Source of the DNA: an uncultured Clostridia bacterium
GTDB lineage: Bacteria; Bacillota; Clostridia; Christensenellales; Aristaeellaceae
Length of the DNA stretch: 21,766 nucleotides
NCBI GenBank assembly: GCA_934615235.1
Contig: CAKTTL010000043.1
Span: 1 to 21,766 of the forward strand
Direction of reading: 5' to 3'
The position numbers were made by a program, and so were the translations under genes. Shown one piece after another: positions 14,563 through 21,521 of the stretch (position 1 is the first letter of the stretch; every line of letters starts with the position of its first letter). The notes below the pieces were generated by a model. The model saw nothing but the letters and a program-made list of their open reading frames with translations, made no database searches and was not told the origin of the DNA.

Positions 14563-16101
14563 TTATGCGCCGAAATTTTGGAAAAGCACGCAGGTATACA
14601 GCATGGCCAGCGCCATATAAAGAATCGCAAGCACCGCGAAGGCGGGCAGCGTCCGCTTCATCACCTGGTTTTCGCGGCCGATCTCTCCGACCGTCGCGCA
14701 GGCGGCGACGGTGTTGTTCGGGCAGATCAGGTTGCCCAGCGACGCGCCCGCGTTCTGCCCGGCGAAAACGGTGATCGGGTTCATCCCCAGCGCCTGCGCG
14801 GCCTGCATGTGCATATCGGCGAACATGATATTCGAGCCGAGCCCGGTGCCGGTAATGAACGACCCGCCCGCGCCGATCGCAACCGCCGCCGCGGGATACA
14901 GCCTGCCCACCACGGCCGCGGTATCGGAAGCGATCAGGTTCATCATGCCCGTATGGGACGACTGCATGATGTAGGAGACGATCAGCAGGCTGCTCATTGT
15001 AACGAGCACGGGCGTTACATGCAGTATCGTCTTTTTGCAGACGGCGGCATACTGCTTCGCGCCCACTTTCAGCGTCGCCGCGCCGAGAATCCCGCAAAGC
15101 ATGATCACCACGTCCACCCAGACGATATACCCGAACGTACACATCACCGCAAAGCCGTTTTTCACCACGGCCGGGAAACCATAGCGCACCAGCGGCAGCA
15201 GCACGAGGATATACGCATACGGGGAAAGCGCCTGGAACGGGCTGTATTTGCGCGCTTGCGCGCTGAAATGATTGCGAAACTCCTCCGGCGTCTGCACCTT
15301 GACGGTTTTGACGTAGACGACCGAGAGCAGCATCGAAATCAGCCCCGTGCCCATCGACGTGACCTCCGCGCCCACGAAATTGGAAAGCACGAACATTACG
15401 CCGCAGGTTGAAATGCCCGCGAAGGCGAGATACGGCACGACGCCCTTGAACCCTTTGCGGCCGAACGCCATAAACACCAGCAGGAACGGGATAATCAGCA
15501 CGCCGAACATGTGAAAGCGTCCCACCATCGCCGAATTGAGCGCTACCGTGCTCACGCCCGCGTCCACGAGCGCCGCGCCGCCGTTGATCGTCGTCAGCCC
15601 CGCGCCGCCCCAGGAGCAGGGCGTCGCGTCGCCCAGCAGCGCCATGGCGATGGCCGTGACCGGCTCGAACCCCAGCGCCGCCAGAAACGGCGCGGCGATC
15701 GCCGCCGGCGCACCCGCGCCCGCCGCCCCCTCGAGGAAGATGGGCAGCATCATGCCGATGATCACAGCCTGCACGCGGCGGTCGTCGCTGATGCGGGCGA
15801 TGGTCGCCTTTACGTCCTCGATCGCGCCGGTTTCGCGCAGAAGGTTCAAAATCACAAACGCGCCGAAAACCATCCAGACGATCTTCAGGCCTTCCTTCAG
15901 GCCTTTCCAGACAAGCGCGTCGAAAACGTTCACCGTCTCCTTAAAGGACGCGCCGTTGACGTTGAAGAACGTAAAGCCCAGCACAAGCGTCCATACGAGC
16001 GCCGCGGGCGCGACGCGTTTCGCCGACTGCTTAAACGCGAGAATTCCGACCAGCACAACAAGAATCGGGCTGAGCGCCATTACAAAATTTACAACCTGCA
16101 T
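14563..16101 (-). CDS. L-lactate permease family protein (LctP/LutP-like)
   Basis: The protein is 512 aa, slightly shorter than many LctP proteins (about 530-560), with about 12-14 membrane spans. Family features include 'PIFLEGAAGAGAPAAIAAPF', 'LLGDATPCSWGGAGLTT', 'GAGGSFITGTGLGSNIMF' and 'NAGASLGNLICPNNTVAACA', which form the glycine-rich transport core. The start at 16101 has GAAAGGAAAG upstream. The family carries lactate and glycolate by proton symport. With the dehydrogenase gene directly downstream, the pair can import and oxidise, or produce and export, a 2-hydroxyacid. The promoter could not be placed with confidence. Confidence 0.92.
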   Translation of the reverse strand: MQVVNFVMALSPILVVLVGILAFKQSAKRVAPAALVWTLVLGFTFFNVNGASFKETVNVFDALVWKGLKEGLKIVWMVFGAFVILNLLRETGAIEDVKATIARISDDRRVQAVIIGMMLPIFLEGAAGAGAPAAIAAPFLAALGFEPVTAIAMALLGDATPCSWGGAGLTTINGGAALVDAGVSTVALNSAMVGRFHMFGVLIIPFLLVFMAFGRKGFKGVVPYLAFAGISTCGVMFVLSNFVGAEVTSMGTGLISMLLSVVYVKTVKVQTPEEFRNHFSAQARKYSPFQALSPYAYILVLLPLVRYGFPAVVKNGFAVMCTFGYIVWVDVVIMLCGILGAATLKVGAKQYAAVCKKTILHVTPVLVTMSSLLIVSYIMQSSHTGMMNLIASDTAAVVGRLYPAAAVAIGAGGSFITGTGLGSNIMFADMHMQAAQALGMNPITVFAGQNAGASLGNLICPNNTVAACATVGEIGRENQVMKRTLPAFAVLAILYMALAMLYTCVLFQNFGA

Positions 16102-16181
16102 TTGCGTTCTTTCCTTTCGTGCAGCTTTTTTCCTTCCCGCTCTCCCCTGCCGGCCGGACGGAGAAAAGCGTGGATTTTATC

Positions 16182-16217
16182 AAAAAAGCGGCCCCGCCGA
16201 AACCGGCGGAGCCGCTT
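16182..16217 (-). terminator. Rho-independent terminator after the small membrane protein
   Basis: The stem AAGCGGC/GCCGCTT continues, past one mismatch, into CCGCCG/CGGCGG with a 4-base AAAC loop. On the minus strand it is followed by TTTTTT. It begins 19 bases after the stop at 16236 and shields the permease operon from the strong upstream promoter. Confidence 0.88.
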
Positions 16218-16235
16218 GAGTTTTCCTTCTGCCGT

Positions 16236-16448
16236 TTAGAAAACGGAAAAATGAAAAACGGAAAAACGGTTCGTCAGGCTTCGGACTGTTTGCGGCGCCA
16301 GCAGCGCCAGAAGAATCAGCAGGCCCAAAATCAGCAGAATAAAAATGGACAACAGCAGGCTGTTGTCCAGAAGCAGAGCGGTATTCATTTCGGCGCAGAA
16401 AGAGGACGCTGCGCGGGCCGCATTCTGAAAAGCGTTCATCGTTTTCAT
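16236..16448 (-). CDS. Small single-pass membrane protein, 70 aa, unknown function
   Basis: Start ATG at 16448 is preceded by GGGAGG at an ideal distance; the frame upstream overlaps the promoter and is not coding. A polar N-terminus (residues 1-28) precedes one very hydrophobic span (about 31-51, Leu/Ile only, 'LLLSIFILLILGLLILLALL'). A short basic tail follows, ending in the repeat FSVF-H-FSVF, encoded by two copies of TTTTTCCGTTTT. The gene has its own perfect housekeeping promoter and terminator, so it is a compact single-gene unit. No family is recognised. Size and layout would fit a type I toxin, a small regulatory membrane peptide, or a transporter-associated peptide; the sequence does not decide between them. 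A strong internal hairpin is noted separately. Confidence 0.65.
   Translation of the reverse strand: MKTMNAFQNAARAASSFCAEMNTALLLDNSLLLSIFILLILGLLILLALLAPQTVRSLTNRFSVFHFSVF
16346..16369. repeat. 24-bp inverted repeat inside the small membrane protein gene
   Basis: Two 11-bp arms (TGGACAACAGC and GCTGTTGTCCA) are separated by two bases, a perfect dyad. It overlaps the codons just before and into the membrane span. In the mRNA it would form a strong hairpin. Confidence 0.7.
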
Positions 16449-16482
16449 CCCCGCATCCTCCCGTCTGCTCGAATTGGTTCGG

Positions 16483-16511
16483 ATTATAGCACGCGTCCGC
16501 ACAGGTGTCAA
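16483..16511 (-). promoter_or_regulatory. Perfect consensus sigma-A promoter of the small membrane protein gene
   Basis: On the minus strand TTGACA (16511-16506), a 17-base spacer and TATAAT (16488-16483): 12 of 12 consensus positions. The predicted leader is about 28 bases. It is one of the strongest promoter matches in the window. Confidence 0.88.
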
Positions 16512-16541
16512 TCGGATAAATGCAAAAATTTTTCTCCGTTT

Positions 16542-17330
16542 TCATCGCGCGACGATTCCCCGCTTGACGTACTGCTTCGGGCTAACGCCCGTCGTCTGAT
16601 GAAACTGGCGGATGAAATGATACACGCTCGCATACCCCAGCCGCGCCGCCGTTTCCGTGACGGATACGTCGCGCATGAGCAGCGCCTTCGCTTTTTCCAC
16701 GCGCATCAGGATCACATCCTGCCGCGGGGCGATGCCGAAAACGGCCTTATACACCGCGTGCAGCCGCGAAGGGCTGAGATTCGCGCGCGCCGCGATCTCC
16801 TCGACCGTCCATTCCCGCTCTGGCTGCGCAAGCATCTGCGCGCGCACCTGCCGCAGCCGGTCCGCCGTTTCCGCGCGCACGTGCATGCGCGGCTGCGTAT
16901 CCTTCAGGCTCTGCGCGGCGCGGATGAAAAGCTCGCGCAGCTTCACCTCGGAAAGCTCCGGCCAGTAGGCCCTGCGCGTAAAAAACTCGGCCTCGAGAAA
17001 GCCCGTGATTTCGCTGACGACAGACTCGACGCCCGGCAGATACAGCGTATCCGGCATGAGGCCGTAATCGGCCATCATCGCGTCGACGTCGCCGGAAAGG
17101 TGCATCCAGTCGTGTACGAGCGGCTCGCGGCTGTAAAAGCTGTGCGGTTTGCCGGGCGAGAAAACAATCAGCGCGCCGCGCGGGGCCGGCCGCGTTTCGC
17201 CGTCGAACGTCAGCTCCACCGGCGTTAAAAAGTGCAGCAGGATATAGCATTCCGCGCCTGCCGGGCGGGTGAGAACGAAGCCCGCCGGCTCCGCCCACCG
17301 CTGGCGGATGAGATCGATCGATACGCTCAT
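16542..17330 (-). CDS. AraC-family transcriptional regulator (cupin + HTH)
   Basis: The protein is 262 aa from ATG at 17330 (GGGAGGAAGAACGT upstream). The first 90 residues form a beta-rich, cupin-like sensing domain ('ALIVFSPGKPHSFY', then 'HDWMHLSGD'), as in sugar-responsive AraC proteins. The C-terminal 100 residues hold two HTH motifs: 'WTVEEIAARANLSPSRLHAVYK' and 'SVTETAARLGYASVYHFIRQFHQTTGVSPKQY'. The gene is divergent from the GH2 gene across 129 bases and has its own promoter at 17351-17379. It probably activates the GH2/GH27 genes in response to the sugar they release or to their substrate. Confidence 0.92.
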   Translation of the reverse strand: MSVSIDLIRQRWAEPAGFVLTRPAGAECYILLHFLTPVELTFDGETRPAPRGALIVFSPGKPHSFYSREPLVHDWMHLSGDVDAMMADYGLMPDTLYLPGVESVVSEITGFLEAEFFTRRAYWPELSEVKLRELFIRAAQSLKDTQPRMHVRAETADRLRQVRAQMLAQPEREWTVEEIAARANLSPSRLHAVYKAVFGIAPRQDVILMRVEKAKALLMRDVSVTETAARLGYASVYHFIRQFHQTTGVSPKQYVKRGIVAR

Positions 17331-17350
17331 ACGTTCTTCCTCCCTTTGCG

Positions 17351-17379
17351 AGGATAGCAAAAACAGTAGAAAATGTCAA
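17351..17379 (-). promoter_or_regulatory. Promoter of the AraC regulator gene
   Basis: On the minus strand TTGACA (17379-17374), a 17-base spacer and TATCCT (17356-17351). It lies 20 bases upstream of the start codon, so the leader is very short. Confidence 0.75.
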
Positions 17380-17399
17380 CTTTTGAATAGCCTTCCGGA

Positions 17400-17429
17400 T
17401 TGCTTTCCCGGCGCGCGGCGCGCTATAAT
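17400..17429 (+). promoter_or_regulatory. Promoter of the GH2 gene
   Basis: A perfect -10, TATAAT (17424-17429), is 18 bases from a weak -35, TTGCTT (17400-17405). The spacer ends in a GCGCGC-g-GCGCGC dyad (17411-17423). The weak -35 and the divergent AraC gene suggest activator control. Confidence 0.65.
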
Positions 17430-17459
17430 AAGCGTATCAACTACGAACGGAGGAAGCAT

Positions 17460-20096
17460 ATGCATAAAATACCGAAACCGGAATTTCCGCGTCCGGAAAA
17501 GCAGCGGATCGACTGGCTGAACCTCAACGGCGAATGGGATTTCAGGCTCTTCCCGGAAGGCGACGAGGTACAGGAGAAAATTTTCGCCGCTTCGCGGCAG
17601 GAATACGACAGAACCATCGTCGTGCCGTTCACGTGGACGTGCCCGCTGTCAAAGGTTGAAGAGGACGTCGCGGGCATCGGCTGGTATCGCCGCAGCGTGC
17701 GTTTCGCCCCGAAGGGCCGCGTATTCCTTTGCTTCGGCGCGGTCGATTACCGCGCGGACGTGTACGTCAACGGCGCGCACGTCGGCAGCCATCAGGGCGG
17801 CTATTCCTACTTTGAACTGGACGTGACCGCGGTCTGGCAGGCAGGCGACAACCTCGTCGAAGTCCGCGCCGAGGATTACCGCCGCGAGACGCAGACCTAC
17901 GGCAAGCAGGGCTACGGCGAGATCCAGGGCATCTGGCAGACTGTCTGGCTCGAGAACCGTCCGCAGGCGTATATTTCCGATTTCCGCTTCGTCACGCGCA
18001 TTTCGGGCGATGTGAAGCTCACCGTTTCCGCTGAAAGCGCCGAAGGCGCGACGGCGTGCGCGCACTTCGACGGCAAGACCTGGCAGGCGAAGGTCGAAGG
18101 CGGCAAGGCTGAAATCAACATGCATTTTGACGAACCGCGCCTGTGGTCCCCGGACGAACCGAACCTCTACGAAGGCAGAATCACCCTCGAAAAGGACGGC
18201 GAAACGGACGAGGTCTGCACCTATTTCGGCATTCGCGAGATCAGCTCCGGCAAAGTGGACGGCCGCGACTTCCAGTGGATCCTGCTCAACGGCAAGCCCG
18301 TTTACCTCAACGGCACGCTCGATCAGGCGTTCAACCCCACCGGCTTCTTCACCTATCCCGACGAGGACGAGACTCGCGCCGAAGCGTGGCGTCTCAAGCG
18401 TCTGGGGCTGAACATGGTGCGCATTCATATCAAGCCGGAAGAGCCCCGCAAGCTGTACTGGATGGACAAGCTGGGCATTCTGGTGATGGAAGACATTCCC
18501 TGCTTCTGGGGCGCGCCGAACGAAGAGGCGCGCAGCGCCTATGAAAACGAATGGCCCGAGATCATCGCGCGCGATATCAATCATCCCTCCACGTTCGCGT
18601 GGGTAATGTTCAATGAAACCTGGGGCCTGTTCACCCGCAAGGGCAATGAACGCGCCTATCTGCCCGAAACGCAGGAATGGGTGCGCAGCGTCTATCATCG
18701 CGCCAAGGAAATGGATCCCACCCGTCTGGTGGAGGACAACTCTCCCTGCAATCGCGACCATGTCGAGACCGACCTGAACACCTGGCATTTCTATATCAAC
18801 GGCTACAACCGCGTGCGCAATCATATCCGCGAGGCGGTCGAGAAGGCGTATCCCGGCTCCGAGTTCAACTTCATCGGCGGCAACAAGCAGACCGACGCGC
18901 CGCTGATGAACAGCGAATGCGGCCTTGTCTGGGGCGTGGAAGGCTCCGCGGGCGACAGCGACCTGGCGTGGCAGTATCATTACATGCTCAACGAATACCG
19001 CCTGCATGAAAAGCTCTGCGGCTTCGTCTTCACCGAGTTCCACGACGTCGTCAACGAATTCAACGGCTATTACCGCATCGACGGCGAAGACAAGGACTTC
19101 GGCTATCAGGACTTCTGCCGCGGGATGACGCTGCGCGACCTGCACGCGGCGGATTTCGTCGCCGTCGACTGCGCGCCGATGCAGAACGTGAACGCGCTGG
19201 AGCGCGTAACGGTGCCGCTGTATCTGTCCAGCTTCTCCGACGCGCTGCACGGCAAAGCCTGCACCCTCGCCTGGGAACTCTGGCACGACGGCCTGGACGG
19301 CCGCGTAACCGACGCTTCCGGCAGCGTGAAGCTGCCCGCCTTCGGCTACGGCGTGACGGCGCTTGCGCCGCTGAACCTGAGAATGCCTGCCGAAAACGCC
19401 GCCGCCATCCTCTCGCTCTATCTCAGGGACGAAACCGGCGCGGTCGTTTCCCGCAACTTCACCACGTTCGACGTACATGCGAAGCTGCCGGAGAACGTGA
19501 TCGAAATCCCCGTTGCGCAGGGCAAGACGGAGGGCTTCGAGGCCGTCTGGCAGGCCATGGGCGGCGAAAAGCTGAGCATGGGCGGCGAAGGCCAGGTTTC
19601 CTATTCGGCGCGCATTCCGCGCGGCAAGGATGTAAACGCGATCACGCTCTACTTTGAAGCGGGTTCCAAGCGCATCCTGCAGAAGGATCGGCAGATCATC
19701 GGCAAGAAGGAACGCGATCTGGGCTTCATGCGCGGCTACCGCGTGGATCGCGGCGCGTTCGACAACTCCTACTGGATGACCGACGAATCCCGTTTCCCGT
19801 CCGAGGTGGAAGTGATCGTCGACGGTCAGGTGATCGCCACGCTCTTCCTGAACAACGACTGGGCCGACGCGCGCGGCACGCTTTCCTGGAACGTGCAGCC
19901 GTGCGACCAGCTGCTCGACGAAGCGGGTTCGTTCGGCGAAGCGCAGCGCGTTGAGCTGCCGAGCCGCCTGCTCCCCGGCGTCGTCAACGAGGGCAAGCTG
20001 ACCGTCACCTTCCGCGTGAAGGGGCAGGGCGGTCTGGCGCTCTACGGCCGCGAGGCGGGCCGCTACGCGCACGGGCTGCTGGTAAAAATTGATTAA
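17460..20096 (+). CDS. Glycoside hydrolase family 2 enzyme (beta-galactosidase/beta-glucuronidase-like)
   Basis: The protein is 878 aa, starting at 17460 after ACGGAGGAAGCAT. Domain order is typical of GH2: a sugar-binding jelly roll (about 15-170, with 'GWYRRSV', 'GAVDYRADVYVNG' and 'HQGGYSYFELDVT'), an Ig-like domain (about 172-262, ending 'YFGIREIS'), a TIM barrel from about 270 ('LNGKPVYLNGTLDQ'), and C-terminal beta domains. Acid/base Glu386 is in 'FAWVMFNETWG' and the likely nucleophile Glu486 is in 'LMNSECGLVWG'. No signal peptide is present, so it is cytoplasmic. GH2 covers beta-galactosidase, beta-glucuronidase, beta-mannosidase and alpha-L-arabinopyranosidase. The lacZ hallmark sequences are not obvious, so substrate is left open. 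It is controlled with the divergent AraC gene. Confidence 0.9.
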   Translation: MHKIPKPEFPRPEKQRIDWLNLNGEWDFRLFPEGDEVQEKIFAASRQEYDRTIVVPFTWTCPLSKVEEDVAGIGWYRRSVRFAPKGRVFLCFGAVDYRADVYVNGAHVGSHQGGYSYFELDVTAVWQAGDNLVEVRAEDYRRETQTYGKQGYGEIQGIWQTVWLENRPQAYISDFRFVTRISGDVKLTVSAESAEGATACAHFDGKTWQAKVEGGKAEINMHFDEPRLWSPDEPNLYEGRITLEKDGETDEVCTYFGIREISSGKVDGRDFQWILLNGKPVYLNGTLDQAFNPTGFFTYPDEDETRAEAWRLKRLGLNMVRIHIKPEEPRKLYWMDKLGILVMEDIPCFWGAPNEEARSAYENEWPEIIARDINHPSTFAWVMFNETWGLFTRKGNERAYLPETQEWVRSVYHRAKEMDPTRLVEDNSPCNRDHVETDLNTWHFYINGYNRVRNHIREAVEKAYPGSEFNFIGGNKQTDAPLMNSECGLVWGVEGSAGDSDLAWQYHYMLNEYRLHEKLCGFVFTEFHDVVNEFNGYYRIDGEDKDFGYQDFCRGMTLRDLHAADFVAVDCAPMQNVNALERVTVPLYLSSFSDALHGKACTLAWELWHDGLDGRVTDASGSVKLPAFGYGVTALAPLNLRMPAENAAAILSLYLRDETGAVVSRNFTTFDVHAKLPENVIEIPVAQGKTEGFEAVWQAMGGEKLSMGGEGQVSYSARIPRGKDVNAITLYFEAGSKRILQKDRQIIGKKERDLGFMRGYRVDRGAFDNSYWMTDESRFPSEVEVIVDGQVIATLFLNNDWADARGTLSWNVQPCDQLLDEAGSFGEAQRVELPSRLLPGVVNEGKLTVTFRVKGQGGLALYGREAGRYAHGLLVKID

Positions 20097-20112
20097 CATT
20101 CAAAAGCAGAAG

Positions 20113-20148
20113 GAATCCTTCGTCCGCAGGGCGAAGGATTCTTTTATT
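20113..20148 (+). terminator. Rho-independent terminator between GH2 and GH27 genes
   Basis: The stem GAATCCTTCG/CGAAGGATTC (10 bp, 9-base loop) is followed by TTTTATT. The GH27 ribosome site follows within 15 bases. No separate GH27 promoter was found, so it may be a partial terminator that lowers GH27 expression. Confidence 0.85.
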
Positions 20149-20169
20149 CTCTTCAAAGGAGCGAAAACA

Positions 20170-21459
20170 ATGAAGCACGCAAAGGACCTCATGGCGCTCA
20201 CGCCGCCGATGGGCTGGAACAGCTGGGACTGCTACATGTCCGCCGTGACGGAGGAAGAGCTGCTTGCGAACGCCCGCTATCAGGCCGAGAAGCTGCTGCC
20301 CTACGGCTGGGAATACGTCATATGCGATATCCAGTGGTACGAACCGACGGCCGGCACGCAGCCGGGATACGAATATATCCCGTTCGCAAAGCTTTGCATG
20401 GACGAATACGGGCGGCTGCTTCCGGCGAAGAACCGCTTTCCCTCCGCAGCGGGCGGGAAAGGCTTCGCGCCGCTTGCGGCGAAAATCCATGCGATGGGGC
20501 TGAAATTCGGCATCCACATCATGCGCGGCGTTCCGCGGCAGGCGGTTTACGCCCGCACGCCGGTAAAGGGCACGGACGCGACGGCGGATCAGATCGCCGT
20601 GCCGAACTCCATCTGCGAATGGAACGGCGATATGTTCGGCACGCGCGCGGACTGTCCCGCCGCGCAGGCCTATTATGACAGCCTGCTCGAACTGTACGCT
20701 TCCTGGGGCGTGGATTACATCAAGGTCGACGACATTGCGCGCACGGGCCTTTCCAGCGCGCCCACCTACACAGCGCCGCACGAAATCGAAATGCTCCGCC
20801 GCGCGATTGATCGCTGCGGGCGAGACGTCGTGCTCAGCCTCTCGCCGGGACCCGCGCCGATTGAGAAGGCGTGGCATCTGGCGCAGAACGCCAACATGTG
20901 GCGCATGACGGACGATTTCTGGGACAACTGGCAGATGCTGAAAAACATGTTCACCCGCTGCGAAATCTGGCAGACGCACGTCGGCCCCGGCTGCTGGCCG
21001 GACTGCGACATGCTGCCGCTCGGCCGCATCGGCGTGAAGTTCGGCAGAGGGCATCTCACTTATTTCACCCCAGCCGAGCAGAAAACGATGATGACGCTCT
21101 GGTCGATCTTCCGCTCCCCGCTGATGCTGGGCGCAGAGCTGCCGAGCCTGGACGAGGCGACCCTCGCGCTGCTGACCAATCGCGACGTGCTGCGCCTGAA
21201 CCGTCATTCCTTCGGCGCGCGGCAAATCGCCCGGGACGACGCGCACGCCGTCTGGGTCAGCCGCGATGAGGACGGCGGCCGCTACGCGGCGCTGTTCAAC
21301 CTCTCCGACGCGCCGCGCGCCGTAGCGCTAGATCTTGCCGAGCTGGAAGGCGATGCGTTCGATTGCCGCGAACTCTGGACGGGCGAAACGCTGCGCGCGC
21401 AGGGCGCGCTGCAATGCGAAATCGAGCCGCACGGAGCGAAGCTGTTCAAGCTGAGGTAA
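20170..21459 (+). CDS. Glycoside hydrolase family 27 enzyme (alpha-galactosidase-like)
   Basis: The protein is 429 aa from ATG at 20170 (CAAAGGAGCG upstream). GH27 hallmarks: 'LTPPMGWNSWDCY' (10-22), 'VICDIQWY', 'LKFGIHIMRG' (111-120), nucleophile Asp187 in 'YIKVDD', and acid/base Asp249 in 'WRMTDDFWD'. 'PGCWPDCDML' and 'WSIFRSPLMLGAEL' follow. The last 80 residues form the C-terminal beta domain ('YAALFNLSD'). The family removes alpha-galactose, or beta-L-arabinopyranose in some members, from oligosaccharides. The usual YxxNC-type Cys next to the nucleophile is absent. No signal peptide is seen, so it acts inside the cell. It lies behind the GH2 gene across a terminator and probably belongs to the same AraC-controlled unit. 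Confidence 0.92.
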   Translation: MKHAKDLMALTPPMGWNSWDCYMSAVTEEELLANARYQAEKLLPYGWEYVICDIQWYEPTAGTQPGYEYIPFAKLCMDEYGRLLPAKNRFPSAAGGKGFAPLAAKIHAMGLKFGIHIMRGVPRQAVYARTPVKGTDATADQIAVPNSICEWNGDMFGTRADCPAAQAYYDSLLELYASWGVDYIKVDDIARTGLSSAPTYTAPHEIEMLRRAIDRCGRDVVLSLSPGPAPIEKAWHLAQNANMWRMTDDFWDNWQMLKNMFTRCEIWQTHVGPGCWPDCDMLPLGRIGVKFGRGHLTYFTPAEQKTMMTLWSIFRSPLMLGAELPSLDEATLALLTNRDVLRLNRHSFGARQIARDDAHAVWVSRDEDGGRYAALFNLSDAPRAVALDLAELEGDAFDCRELWTGETLRAQGALQCEIEPHGAKLFKLR

Positions 21460-21480
21460 GGAAAGCGAGCAGGGTATACT
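21452..21480 (+). promoter_or_regulatory. Candidate promoter of the acetyltransferase gene
   Basis: TATACT (21475-21480) lies 41 bases upstream of the start codon; the best -35 at 17 bases, TGAGGT, is poor. Position and the lack of another candidate are the only support. Confidence 0.3.
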
Positions 21481-21521
21481 TGTCTCAGCCCAATAAATCG
21501 GAATTTATGGAGGTAGCGCTT

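Noticed and set aside
17649..20099. 816-aa open frame antisense to the GH2 gene
   Set aside because: It is a composition effect of GC-rich codons. The protein is Ala/Arg/Val/His-rich with no motif, and the opposite strand has a complete GH2 enzyme with catalytic residues and a ribosome site.
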